A stretch of DNA of 64,000 nucleotides from Streptomyces sp. JJ36 (GTDB lineage: Bacteria > Actinomycetota > Actinomycetes > Streptomycetales > Streptomycetaceae): assembly GCF_021696945.1 (NCBI RefSeq), contig NZ_JACYHE010000012.1, positions 1 to 64,000 of the forward strand, given 5' to 3'. Under the pieces are notes generated by a model that was given only the letters and a program-made list of their open reading frames with translations, had not been told where the DNA came from and searched no databases. The number at the start of each line of letters is the position of its first letter. Positions within the stretch are counted from its first letter, which is position 1. The position numbers and the translations under genes are program-made. This document shows, piece by piece, positions 40,027-48,458 of this stretch.

Positions 40027-40438
40027 ACTGCTTGGCGGGCTACGGCGGGAGGGGTGGTGGGTGGCGGGCTCGTTCATGTTGCTGGTGGCGGGTGGCGTGG
40101 TGGGCTGGGGTTCACCCGCCTGTGACGGGGCCGGGCGGCGGGGCGGTCGGTAGCCGGTGACGGGGGTGCCCTGGCGGGCTGCTGCCGCGCTGTGCCTGAG
40201 CTTTCGTCTTCTCGCTCCGCTCGTTCCACGCCGGTGGCACTGCAGGGTCCGGCTGCGGGCCGTTCCGGAGTGGGGGTACGCCCGGCCGCCAGTCGGTAGG
40301 CCGGGCGGGCCCTGGGCTGCGGCCTGGCGAGGCCGGGCTTACGCCGCGCGACCCGTGCCCAGCCCACCACGCCACCCGCGCCCGCAGCATGAACGAGCCC
40401 CGGCAAGGCACCCCTCCCCCCGTAGCCCGCCAAGCAGT
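40027..40438. repeat. long imperfect inverted repeat (about 82-bp arms) in a gene-free island
   Basis: The sequence at about 40027-40109 (starting ACTGCTTGGCGGGCTACGG and containing GGCTCGTTCATG and GGGTGGCGTGGTGGGCTGGG) recurs as its reverse complement at about 40358-40438, roughly 85-90 percent identical by eye. A 248-nt core separates the arms. The whole gene-free stretch is 39847-40516 (670 nt). I see no plausible ORF in it; long open frames there have atypical repetitive composition. It may be a non-autonomous element or a genome-wide intergenic repeat. Confidence 0.7.
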
Positions 40439-40516
40439 AACAGCAACCACGACCCAGCCCGCACCGAACCACCACCCCCAGCCCCCCGCTGCCCGCCCCC
40501 GCGAAGCCACCCAGCC

Positions 40517-40786
40517 CTACGGCGCCCAGCGGCGTGCCGCGTTGGCCTCGGCGACCTTGGCGCTGAGCCGTTCCGACGGGGAGGCGAGGCGCACGTTCCC
40601 TGGTGGGCAGTCCCACTCCCTCCCTCCCCGCGGCGGCCGGAGCTGGAGGTACGGCCCCTCGGCGCCCATCACCACACCGACCCGACCGGTCCGGGTGTCC
40701 ACCACCAGAGCACCGCAGCACGGCACCTCGGCCTCCGCCCCCTCTGCTGCCTCCTCGGCCGCTGCCCTGCGGTCGCCTGTCGCCAT
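40517..40786 (-). CDS. small conserved-looking protein of unknown function
   Basis: An 89-residue protein: Ala/Glu-rich N-terminus, two cysteines (PCCGALVVDTRTGRVGVVMGAEGPYLQLRPPRGGREWDCPPGNVRLASPSERLSAKVAEANAARR). The centre looks like a small beta-barrel (SH3-like strand pattern VVDTRTGRVGVVM..GPYLQLRP). I recall similar small Streptomyces proteins but cannot assign a family or function. GGGAGGTG lies 7 nt upstream of ATG 40786, a strong site that decides against the upstream start at 40846. It borders the repeat island. Confidence 0.75.
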   Translation of the reverse strand: MATGDRRAAAEEAAEGAEAEVPCCGALVVDTRTGRVGVVMGAEGPYLQLRPPRGGREWDCPPGNVRLASPSERLSAKVAEANAARRWAP

Positions 40787-40920
40787 GACCGCACACCTCC
40801 CCTTCCATGCCCTCTCTGTGACGATTCCCTCACAACGGGTATCCATGGCGCGTCAGCCCGAACTCGCGGGAGCCCGCCCGGATCAGCGGCGGGACGGCGG
40901 ACGCCTGGGAGCATGACGGC

Positions 40921-41490
40921 ATGCGTGTACGGGAGATGACGGAGGCGGACGCCGCCGGGGTGGCCGCGGCGCGGGTCGGGGGATGGCGGTACGCGTACGC
41001 CGGGATCATGCCGCAGGCGTACCTGGACGCGCTGTCCGTGACGGCGGACACCGAGCGGCGCCGCACGATGCTGCGGAACGGTCTGCCCGGCGCGCGGCAT
41101 CTCGTCAGCGAGGACGGCGGCGGGGCCGTCACCGGCTGGGCCTCCTACGGACCGTACCGGGGGAAGGAGCACGGCCCGGAGACACACGGTGACCGCGGGG
41201 GCCCGGCCGCCGCCGGCCGCGGGGACCCGCAGGATGCCGACGGGGAGGTGTACGCCCTCTACGTGCACCCGGAGGCGATCGGCACCGGCACCGGTCGGGC
41301 CCTGCTCACGGCGGTCCTGGAGCAGGCCGGCGCCCTCGGCTGCCCCGGCCTGCGGCTCTGGGTGGTCGAAGGCAACGCCCGTGCCCGCCGCTTCTACGAG
41401 CGGGCGGGGTTCGCGCCGGACGGAGCCCGGCAGCTCTTCGAGGTGGGCGGCGCCCCGGTGCCGGAGGTGCGGTACCGGCGCGCCCTCTGA
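40921..41490 (+). CDS. GNAT-family N-acetyltransferase
   Basis: A 189-residue acetyltransferase (MRVREMTEADAAGVAAARVGGWRYAYAGIMPQAYLDAL; VYALYVHPEAIGTGTGRALLTAVLEQAGALGCPGLRLWVVEGNARARRFYERAGFAPDG). The acetyl-CoA loop IGTGTGR and the terminal FYERAGF are clear. A glycine/histidine-rich insertion of about 25 residues (GKEHGPETHGDRGG) sits in the middle. Substrate unknown. GGGAG precedes the ATG by about 13 nt. Confidence 0.92.
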   Translation: MRVREMTEADAAGVAAARVGGWRYAYAGIMPQAYLDALSVTADTERRRTMLRNGLPGARHLVSEDGGGAVTGWASYGPYRGKEHGPETHGDRGGPAAAGRGDPQDADGEVYALYVHPEAIGTGTGRALLTAVLEQAGALGCPGLRLWVVEGNARARRFYERAGFAPDGARQLFEVGGAPVPEVRYRRAL

Positions 41491-41530
41491 GCCGGCGCGG
41501 TGCCGGGCCCGCCGGGAGGCCGGCGACTCC

Positions 41531-41552
41531 GCCCGGGCCCGCGGGCCCGGGC
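41531..41552. terminator. 22-bp perfect palindrome between convergent genes
   Basis: 41531-41552 is a perfect palindrome of GCCCGGGCCCG type between the GNAT gene and the protease gene, a likely bidirectional terminator. Confidence 0.55.
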
Positions 41553-41629
41553 TCCTGCGGCCTTGCCTCCCGCCGGCCCGTCGGCGTCCACGGTGCCCGG
41601 CACCCGACGGACCGGCCGCCCGCGCGGAC

Positions 41630-42544
41630 TCAGTACACCTGCACGCGGTAGGCGCGGAGCGCCTCGGTGACGGGCTGGAAGTAGGTCGTGCCGCCGGAGG
41701 TGCAGTCGCCCTCCCCGCCGGAGGTCAGCCCGAGCGCGGCACCGCCCGCGTACAGCGGGCCGCCGCTGTCGCCGGGCTCGGCGCAGACGTCGGTCTGGAT
41801 GAGCCCGTGCACGATGTCGCCGTTGCCGTAGTTGACGGTCGCGTCGAGTCCCGTGACGCGGCCGCTGTGGGTGCCGGTGGTGCTGCCGGTACGGAGCACC
41901 TGCTGGCCGAGGCGGGCCTCGGCGGCGTGGGTGATGTCGGTGCCGCCGGCCGTTCCCGGCTTCGGCAGCGCGTTCTGGTGCCGCACGATGCCGTAGTCGT
42001 CACCCGGGAAGCGGGAGCCGGTCGTGGGGCCGAGGTAGGTGCCGCCGGCCGAGAACCAGACCGGGTGGCCCTCCGTGCAGTGTCCGGCCGTCAGGAAGTG
42101 GTACGCACCCGCGCGGTCGCGCACGTTGAAGCCGAGGGAGCAGCGCCCGGTGCCGAATCCCCAGACGGCGTCGCCGCCGGCGATGTAGCGCCGGAAGGTG
42201 CCCTGGACCCGCTCGAACCGGAGTGCCCCGGCGGCGGGCCCCGCGGCCCGCTCGATGGCGTCGATCTCCTGCTCGCCGACCCGTGGGTCGGTGCGGACGA
42301 CGAGGGTGCCCGTCTCCGGGTCGGTCCGCCAGGCGGTGCCGGCGATGTCGGCCTCGTGTACCGCGTCCCCGGCGCGGGCGAGTTGGGCCGCACTGTACGC
42401 CGGTGGGGTGCCGGCCCCGGCTGGGGACGGGGTCAGAGCCGCGGCCAGTGCGGCGAGTACGGCGGCGGCAGCGGCGAGCAGCCGGGCGCGTGGGAACGCG
42501 CGGAACGCCGGTGCGCAGGGGTGGGCGGAACGGGTGCGTGTCAC
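41630..42544 (-). CDS. secreted S1 serine protease (streptogrisin/alpha-lytic type)
   Basis: A 304-residue preproprotease: signal peptide (about 1-44), short pro-region (about 45-120), and a mature chymotrypsin-fold domain that probably starts at IAGGDAVWG (residue 121). Triad: His155 (TAGHC), Asp182 or 183 (FPGDDYG) and Ser260 (AEPGDSGGP). Cysteine pairs 135/156 and 254/281 fit streptogrisins. The pro-region is shorter than the usual alpha-lytic prodomain. The GTG start at 42544 follows GGAGGAAAC. It would be released to the medium as a digestive protease. Confidence 0.94.
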   Translation of the reverse strand: MTRTRSAHPCAPAFRAFPRARLLAAAAAVLAALAAALTPSPAGAGTPPAYSAAQLARAGDAVHEADIAGTAWRTDPETGTLVVRTDPRVGEQEIDAIERAAGPAAGALRFERVQGTFRRYIAGGDAVWGFGTGRCSLGFNVRDRAGAYHFLTAGHCTEGHPVWFSAGGTYLGPTTGSRFPGDDYGIVRHQNALPKPGTAGGTDITHAAEARLGQQVLRTGSTTGTHSGRVTGLDATVNYGNGDIVHGLIQTDVCAEPGDSGGPLYAGGAALGLTSGGEGDCTSGGTTYFQPVTEALRAYRVQVY

Positions 42545-42641
42545 GTTTCCTCCGTGGGGGGTTCGGAGCCGTGGTGGTCCGGCCCGATGGAGAGCGCTGA
42601 TGCCCCGTCAGGGATGGGCGCGCACCTGACAGCCTGTCAGC

Positions 42642-42671
42642 AGTATTCGCCCCGCCCGGACGCGGCGACAA
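42642..42671 (-). promoter_or_regulatory. candidate promoter of the protease gene
   Basis: On the minus strand TTGTCG (42671-42666) and AATACT (42647-42642) are 18 nt apart, about 98 nt upstream of the protease GTG. Confidence 0.45.
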
Positions 42672-42912
42672 GGGCGCACTCCGCTCCTTCGGTGCACCGG
42701 CGGGAGTGCCGTACCGGCCGCACCACGCCGAGCGCCCCCGCCGCGCCGGGGCGCCCCGGGAGAGTGGCCGGTACCGGGCGCGTCCCGGCGCCGCACGCCG
42801 TCCGCACCGTCCCGCACGGCGGGGGCTGCCGCGTCAGCGCCCGCGGAACGGGGAGCCCCTCCTGTCCCGCCGGTCACTCACCCGCCTTCAAGAAGTTGAC
42901 GTGTCCGACCCG

Positions 42913-42960
42913 TTGACCGGCTCCGTGTGTCCACCTATAAGACTGTGAGAGCGCTCTCAC
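42913..42960 (+). promoter_or_regulatory. GH16 promoter with palindromic LacI-type operator
   Basis: TTGACC (42913-42918), 17 nt, TATAAG (42936-42941), then a perfect 16-bp palindrome GTGAGAGCGCTCTCAC (42945-42960) over the expected transcription start. Its core GAGAGCGCTCTC resembles the CebR/LacI-family sites of Streptomyces glycosidase genes. Everything upstream of about 42948 must therefore be untranslated, which supports the ATG at 43032. Confidence 0.8.
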
Positions 42961-43031
42961 CCCCCGAGGGGCGGCCTCCGCACGGAGACCGCCCCACCAC
43001 CCCACTCCACACTGCAGGAGGTGCTCTCCGC

Positions 43032-44522
43032 ATGAGCACGACCGGCTCCATACCCCCCGCGACATCGCCCGCACCCGCCTTGAGACGCCGGGCGCCACGG
43101 GCCACGCTCGGCGTCTCCGCGCTGGTCGTCGCCCTGCTGGCGGCCGTACTCGCCGCCCAGCCCGCGCGCGGCGACGTGCCGTCCGCCCCGGGCTGGGACC
43201 TGGCCTGGAGCGACGACTTCGAGGGGGCGGCCGGCTCCCTTCCCTCATCCGAGAACTGGCAGATCGACCTCGGCCACGGCTACCCCGGCGGTCCCGCCAA
43301 CTGGGGCACGGGCGAGATCCAGCGCTACACGGACTCCCCGGAGAACCTGGGCCTCGACGGCAACGGCAACCTGCGGATCACCCCGCGGAAGTCCGCCTCC
43401 GGCGAGTGGACCTCGTCCCGGATCGAGACCCACCGGGGCGACTTCAAGGCCCCGGAGGGCGGCACGATGCGGATCGAGGGCCGCATCCGGATGCCGGACG
43501 TCACCGGTGACGCGGCGCTCGGCTACTGGCCCGCCTTCTGGGCGCTGGGCTCCCCGTACCGCGGCAACTACTGGAACTGGCCCGGCATCGGCGAGTTCGA
43601 CGTGATGGAGAACGTCAACGGGCTGAACACCGTGTGGGGCGTGCTGCACTGCGGCGTCAACCCCGGAGGGCCGTGCAACGAGACCCAGGGCCTCGGCGCC
43701 AGCCGCACCTGCCCGGGCCCGGCCTGCCAGGCGGCCTTCCACACCTACACCTTCGAGTGGGACCGCTCCTCGCCGACCGAGGAGTTCCGCTGGTACGTGG
43801 ACGGGCAGCAGTACCACAGCGTGAGCGAGAGCCAGATGGACGCGGGCACCTGGTCCGACATGACCAGCCACGCGGGCTACTTCATCCTGCTGAACGTCGC
43901 CATGGGCGGCGCCTTCCCGGACGGCGTCGCGGGCCACGCCACCCCGACCGCGGCCACCGTGCCCGGGCACTCCATGCTGGTCGACTACGTGGCGGTGTGG
44001 ACCAAGGGCGGCGACGGCGGCGACCCCGGTGACCCGACCGACCCGCCCGCCGACCCGAGCACCCTCTACCTCGGCTCGGACGGCACCCTCGGCTCCGCCG
44101 GCGGCTCCTCCGGCAGCGTGACACTGGCCTCCGCGGGCGGCGCCAACCACGACGGCTCCCCCCACCAGCCGCAGACCTTCACCGTCTCCGGCGTGGACGG
44201 CTCCTACACCGGCGGCTCCACCGGCTTCGACCTGTTCGTGGACGCGGGCACCACGGTCGCCAACGGCCAGCAGGTGCGGATCTCCTACGACCGTACGGGC
44301 GACGGGAGCTGGGACCGTACGGAGACCTACCACTACTTCGCGACCGACCCGGTGCCCGGCTACGAGCACTACACCGAGAGCCGGGGGCTGAAGTCCTCCA
44401 GCGGCAGCCACGGCGACATGAACGGCGGCCGCATCCGGGTGGAGGTCTGGAACGCCATCGGCAACGGGCCGAGCACCCTGGGCACCGGCGACCAGTCGGT
44501 GCTGGAGCTGCCCTTCGGCTGA
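43032..44522 (+). CDS. secreted glycoside hydrolase family 16 beta-glucanase with C-terminal binding domain
   Basis: A 496-residue enzyme: long signal (about 1-48), GH16 domain (about 52-335) and a C-terminal beta-rich domain (about 355-496; LYLGSDGTLGSAGG..FTVSGVDGSYTGGSTGFDLFVDAG..) after a Gly/Asp/Pro linker. Catalytic motif GEFDVMEN gives Glu188 (nucleophile), Asp190 and Glu193 (acid/base). The pattern suits beta-1,3-glucanase (laminarinase) action, and the C-terminal domain looks like a beta-1,3-glucan-binding module (CBM56-like; inferred). AGGAGGT precedes ATG 43032 by about 10 nt. Confidence 0.93.
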   Translation: MSTTGSIPPATSPAPALRRRAPRATLGVSALVVALLAAVLAAQPARGDVPSAPGWDLAWSDDFEGAAGSLPSSENWQIDLGHGYPGGPANWGTGEIQRYTDSPENLGLDGNGNLRITPRKSASGEWTSSRIETHRGDFKAPEGGTMRIEGRIRMPDVTGDAALGYWPAFWALGSPYRGNYWNWPGIGEFDVMENVNGLNTVWGVLHCGVNPGGPCNETQGLGASRTCPGPACQAAFHTYTFEWDRSSPTEEFRWYVDGQQYHSVSESQMDAGTWSDMTSHAGYFILLNVAMGGAFPDGVAGHATPTAATVPGHSMLVDYVAVWTKGGDGGDPGDPTDPPADPSTLYLGSDGTLGSAGGSSGSVTLASAGGANHDGSPHQPQTFTVSGVDGSYTGGSTGFDLFVDAGTTVANGQQVRISYDRTGDGSWDRTETYHYFATDPVPGYEHYTESRGLKSSSGSHGDMNGGRIRVEVWNAIGNGPSTLGTGDQSVLELPFG

Positions 44523-44530
44523 CCACCGCC

Positions 44531-44561
44531 CGCCGGGCGCCGGGCCACCCGGCGCCCGGCG
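44531..44561. terminator. terminator between GH16 and HEAT-repeat genes
   Basis: 14-bp perfect arms (44531-44544 and 44548-44561), 3-nt loop, between convergent genes. Confidence 0.65.
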
Positions 44562-44583
44562 CCCGGCCGCCGGCACCGCGCCG

Positions 44584-45216
44584 CTATCCCCCGGTACGGG
44601 CCAGCGCGGCCTGCGCCGCGGCCCGCAGCCGGTGGTGTGCCGCGGCCTCGGCCAGCACGGGGCGCGCCCGGGCGTCGCCGATCCGGCCCAGCCCCTCCAC
44701 ACAGGCCAGTGCGACCGGCCAGTGCGGGTCCGGCCGCTCCAGAAGCCGCGCGAGCACCGCCACCAGCGTGGGTACGGACTCCGGCGCCCGCAGCGCCGCG
44801 AGCAGCCGTACCGGGTGGACCGCGTAGGCGGTGCGCAGCTCGTTGGTGGCCAGCGCGGCGGCGGCCCGGGCGGTGCGCGGGTCGCCGAGCCGGACCAGTG
44901 CGTGCGCGGCCGTGGCGCCGCGCACCGGGTCGCGGTAGTTGAGCAGGAAGACGAGGGTCTCGAACGCCCGCCGGTCGCCCGCGCAGCCGAGGGCGAAGGA
45001 GGCGATCTCCCGCGCCCATAACGGCCGCTCGTTCTCCACCAGCACGGCGGCCAGCGCGTCCCGGGCGTCCGTACGGCCGTCCCGCGCGAGGTCGATGAGC
45101 TCCTCGCAGGCGGCGGTCGCGGCCTGGCGGCCGGCCTCCGCGCGGGCCCGCCGTACGAGGGACGCGAACTCGGTCTCGTCCCGGTGCGCCGTCGCTCCGC
45201 CGCCTCTGCTCGTCAT
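44584..45216 (-). CDS. HEAT-repeat protein
   Basis: A 210-residue all-helical protein with four to five HEAT-type units (ARDALAAVLVENERPLWAREIASFALGCAGDRRAFETLVFLLNYRDPVRGATAAHALVRLGDPRTARAAAALA; PVALACVEGLGRIGDARARPVLAEAA). Such scaffolds mediate protein contacts; no enzymatic motif. ATG 45216 is chosen because GAGG lies 7 nt upstream and the repeat-free Arg/Pro-rich extension to 45402 lacks support. Confidence 0.8.
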   Translation of the reverse strand: MTSRGGGATAHRDETEFASLVRRARAEAGRQAATAACEELIDLARDGRTDARDALAAVLVENERPLWAREIASFALGCAGDRRAFETLVFLLNYRDPVRGATAAHALVRLGDPRTARAAAALATNELRTAYAVHPVRLLAALRAPESVPTLVAVLARLLERPDPHWPVALACVEGLGRIGDARARPVLAEAAAHHRLRAAAQAALARTGG

Positions 45217-45630
45217 CGCGTCGCCTCGCTCCTCGTCTCGCGCCGTCTCGGCGGCTCGCGGCCCGTGCGGCCCCGGGGTCGCCGGAGGCCGCACTCCGTG
45301 TGGCCGTGTCGTCATGTCGCTGTACCGCTGTACCGATGTATCGCCGGGTCGGCGGCCCGTCACGCACGCCCGGGCACGCGGGTCCGGACGGCGTGGGCGC
45401 ATCTGAGGTTCCTATACCCCTGGCGTTCTTGTTACCGACCGGTTAGCCTGCTCGTCAGAGCGGCACGACCGCTCAGGCGGCCTGGTGACGCAGCCGCCGA
45501 GAGTGCAGTCGGTTCGGCGACCTTTCACGGCGCGGCCCCGGGACAGGGCCGGCCGTCCCCCGCGATCCCCGCTCCGCGCGTGCACGCGGGGCTCCACCCT
45601 CATGTCAGTCGTCACTCTGGGAGTCCCGAG
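45217..45630. promoter_or_regulatory. divergent regulatory region of HEAT-repeat and hydroxyacyl-CoA dehydrogenase genes
   Basis: A 414-nt gap. It contains GCTGTACC in two tandem copies plus a degenerate third (45319-45342), and an imperfect palindrome GTTACCGACCGGTTAG (45431-45446) with TAGCCT beside it, a candidate operator/promoter for the dehydrogenase gene downstream. No ORF supported. Confidence 0.45.
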
Positions 45631-47415
45631 ATGGACCGTCCACCCCTGAACACCATCGCCGTCGTCGGCCTCGGCACGATGGGCACCGGTATCGCCGACA
45701 TCCTCGCCCGTGCCGGGCGCGAGGTCGTCGGCATCGACACCGACGAGGCGGCGGCCCGCCGCGCCGTCGCCGCCCTGGAGGCCTCCACCGCCCGCGCCGT
45801 CGAGCGCGGCCGGCTGACCGAGGCCGGACGCCAGGACGTGCTGGCCCGCTTCCGCACCTTCCCCGATCTCCAGGCCGCGGCCGAGGCGGACCTGGTCATC
45901 GAGGTGGTCCCGGAGGACTACGACACCAAGTGCCAGGTCTTCGCGGCCCTGGACACCGTGGTCAAGCCGGACACCATCCTGGCCACCGGCACCAACGCGC
46001 TCTCCGTGACCCGGCTCGCCGCCGACTCGGACCGGCCGGAGCGGGTCCTCGGGCTGCACTTCTTCAACCCGGCACCGGCCATGAAGCTGGTCGAGGTGGT
46101 CTCCTCCGTGCTGACCTCGCCGGAGGCGGTGGCCGCGGTCACCGAACTGGCCCGCGAGCTGGGCAAGGACCCGATCGCGGTGGGCGACCGGCCGGGCTTT
46201 GTCGCGGACGGGCTGCTCTTCGGCTACCTCAACCAGGCGGCGGCGATGTACGAGTCCCGCTACGCCAGCCGGGAGGACATCGACGCGGCGATGCGGCTCG
46301 GCTGCGGCCTGCCGATGGGCCCGCTGGCACTGCTGGACCTGATCGGCATCGACACCGCCCGAACCGTCCTGGAGGCCATGTACGCCTCCTCCGGCGACCG
46401 GCTGCACGCCCCGGCCCCGATCCTCCGGCAGCTCAGCGACGCCGGGCTGAGCGGGCGCAAGTCCGGGCGCGGCTTCTACACCTACGCGGAGCCGGGCTCC
46501 GCCGAGACCGTCGCGGACGCGGAGACCCCGGCCGGGGACGCCGGGCGGGCGGACTCCCGGCCGGTCAGCGCGGTGGGCGTGGCCGGCTCGGGGACGATGG
46601 CCTCCGGCATCGCCGAGGTCTTCGCCAAGGCGGGCTACCCGGTGGTGCTCGCCGCCCGCAGCGAGGAGAAGGCGGAGCGGGCGAAGGCCCGGATCGCGAA
46701 GTCGCTGGGCCGCGCGGTGGAGAAGGGGCGGCTGAGCGAGACCGACCGGGACGCGGCGCTGGCCCGGGTGACGCCGGCCGGGTCGCTGGAGGCGCTCGCG
46801 GACGTCGACCTGGCGGTCGAGGCGGTCGCCGAGGACCTGGGGGTCAAGCAGGAGCTCTTCGCCACCCTGGACCGGGTGTGCAAGCCGGGTGCGGTGCTCG
46901 CCACCACCACCTCCTCGCTGCCGGTGGTCGCCTGTGCCCGGGCGACCTCCCGCCCGCGGGACGTGATCGGGATGCACTTCTTCAATCCGGCGCCGGCGAT
47001 GAAGCTGGTCGAGGTGGTCCGCACGGTACTGACCGCCGACGACGTGCACGCCACGGTGCGGGAGGTCTGCGGCAGGCTGCGCAAGCATCCGGTGGACTGC
47101 GGCGACCGCGCGGGCTTCATCGTGAACGCGCTGCTCTTCCCGTACCTCAACAACGCGGTGAAGATGGTCCAGGAGCACTACGCCTCGCTGGACGACATCG
47201 ACGCGGCGATGAAGCTCGGCGGGGGCTACCCGATGGGGCCGTTCGAGCTGCTGGACGTGGTCGGGCTGGACGTCTCGCTCGCCATCGAGCAGGTGCTGCA
47301 CCGGGAGTTCCGCGATCCCGGGCTGGCTCCGGCGCCGCTGCTGGAGCACCTCGTCTCGGCGGGCTGTCTGGGGCGCAAGACGGGCCGCGGATTCCGCGAG
47401 TACGCACGGCGGTGA
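45631..47415 (+). CDS. tandem 3-hydroxyacyl-CoA dehydrogenase (two complete units fused)
   Basis: A 594-residue protein made of two full 3-hydroxybutyryl-CoA dehydrogenase units (about 1-288 and 305-594). Each has a Rossmann NAD loop (VVGLGTMGTG, residues 12-21; VAGSGTMASG, about 317), the catalytic His block HFFNPAPAMKLVEVV, and a C-terminal dimerisation domain (DAAMRLGCGLPMGPLALLDLIG; DAAMKLGGGYPMGPFELLDVVG) ending in GRKSGRGFYTY or GRKTGRGFREY. It oxidises (S)-3-hydroxyacyl-CoA, here probably 3-hydroxybutyryl-CoA feeding or draining crotonyl-CoA used by ccr downstream. ATG 45631 is preceded by GGGAG and begins the first Rossmann strand. Confidence 0.94.
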   Translation: MDRPPLNTIAVVGLGTMGTGIADILARAGREVVGIDTDEAAARRAVAALEASTARAVERGRLTEAGRQDVLARFRTFPDLQAAAEADLVIEVVPEDYDTKCQVFAALDTVVKPDTILATGTNALSVTRLAADSDRPERVLGLHFFNPAPAMKLVEVVSSVLTSPEAVAAVTELARELGKDPIAVGDRPGFVADGLLFGYLNQAAAMYESRYASREDIDAAMRLGCGLPMGPLALLDLIGIDTARTVLEAMYASSGDRLHAPAPILRQLSDAGLSGRKSGRGFYTYAEPGSAETVADAETPAGDAGRADSRPVSAVGVAGSGTMASGIAEVFAKAGYPVVLAARSEEKAERAKARIAKSLGRAVEKGRLSETDRDAALARVTPAGSLEALADVDLAVEAVAEDLGVKQELFATLDRVCKPGAVLATTTSSLPVVACARATSRPRDVIGMHFFNPAPAMKLVEVVRTVLTADDVHATVREVCGRLRKHPVDCGDRAGFIVNALLFPYLNNAVKMVQEHYASLDDIDAAMKLGGGYPMGPFELLDVVGLDVSLAIEQVLHREFRDPGLAPAPLLEHLVSAGCLGRKTGRGFREYARR

Positions 47416-47678
47416 CCAAGCCCTCCGGTGCCCGTGCGCCGGACGGTGCGGGGGCCGCGGCAGCGGCAGGCAGGGCCGAGCCGAAGGGTGCGCCGGCGTC
47501 GGGAGCGACGAGGCCGAGCGAGCGAGGGACGAGCGAGCACAGCGCCGAGGAACGTCGACGCCGGGCCCGAGCGCCCGGAGGCGAGGCGGTGGTGAGCAGC
47601 GCCTGGGGCGGGCTGCTGGAGCCCCCGGGGAGCAGTGGCCCCCCTCCCCCACCGGTCACACCGTGTAGCGTTCACCAC

Positions 47679-48458
47679 ATGCCGGAGTCCGTGAAGCCTG
47701 CCCGTACCCCCGCCGCGTCCACCCAGCGGCTGAAGATGCGCCGTGAGCTCGCGGCCGCGGCCATGGAGCTGTTCGCGACCAAGGGGTACGAGGCCACGAC
47801 CGTCGACGAGATCGCCGCCGCGGCCGGGGTCGCCCGGCGCACCTTCTTCCGGCACTTCCGCTCGAAGGAAGAGGCGATCTTCCCGGACCACGACGACACC
47901 CTGGTCCGGGCGCAGGCGGTGCTGGAGGCCGCACCGCCGCACGAGCACCCGCTGGACACCGTCTGCCGCGGGATCAAGGAAGTCATGCGGATGTACGCGT
48001 CCTCGCCGAAGGGGAGCGTCGAGCGGTACAAGCTGACCCGCGAGGTGCCGGCGCTGCGGGAGCGGGAGATCGCCTCCGTCGCCCGCTACGAGCGGCTCTT
48101 CACCCGCTACCTGCTGGGGCACTTCGACGAGGCCGCGCACCGGGAGGACGTCAGCGACTACGACGAGCCGCTGCTCGCCGAGGTGGCCGCGTCCGCGGTG
48201 GTCACCGCGCACAACCACGTGCTGCGGCGGTGGCTGCGCGGCGGCGCGGTGGGGGACGTGGAGGCGCAGCTCGACCACGCCTTCGCGATCGTCCGCCGGA
48301 CCTTCGGCACCGGCTTCGGGGCGAGCCGGCCCGCACCCGCCGCCGAGGCGGCCGCGGAGACCGAGCGCCGGGGCGAGGTGCTGGTGACGGTGGCGCGTAC
48401 GGACACCCCGCTGCCGGAGATCATGCACTCCATCGAGGAGGCGCTGCGCCGGCGCTGA
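47679..48458 (+). CDS. TetR-family transcriptional regulator
   Basis: A 259-residue regulator with a canonical N-terminal TetR helix-turn-helix (about 22-68; MRRELAAAAMELFATKGYEATTVDEIAAAAGVARRTFFRHFRSKEEAIF) and a helical ligand domain. The ligand is unknown; its position between the hydroxyacyl-CoA dehydrogenase and ccr suggests an acyl-CoA sensor for the pathway. TAGCGT (47666-47671) lies 7 nt before the ATG, so it is probably leaderless with its own promoter. An unusually long C-terminal tail (about 45 residues after the last helix, ETERRGEVLVTVARTDTPLPEIMHSIEEALRRR) may be a separate element. Confidence 0.93.
   Translation: MPESVKPARTPAASTQRLKMRRELAAAAMELFATKGYEATTVDEIAAAAGVARRTFFRHFRSKEEAIFPDHDDTLVRAQAVLEAAPPHEHPLDTVCRGIKEVMRMYASSPKGSVERYKLTREVPALREREIASVARYERLFTRYLLGHFDEAAHREDVSDYDEPLLAEVAASAVVTAHNHVLRRWLRGGAVGDVEAQLDHAFAIVRRTFGTGFGASRPAPAAEAAAETERRGEVLVTVARTDTPLPEIMHSIEEALRRR

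Noticed and set aside
40157..40939. 260-residue plus-strand open frame in the repeat island
   Set aside because: Runs through the inverted-repeat arm, shows Arg/Pro/His-rich shadow composition and ends inside the GNAT gene in another frame.
42927..43031. Upstream start (MSTYKTVRAL) for the GH16 gene
   Set aside because: It would begin before the predicted -10 box and operator; the AGGAGGT site near 43032 and the signal peptide favour the later ATG.
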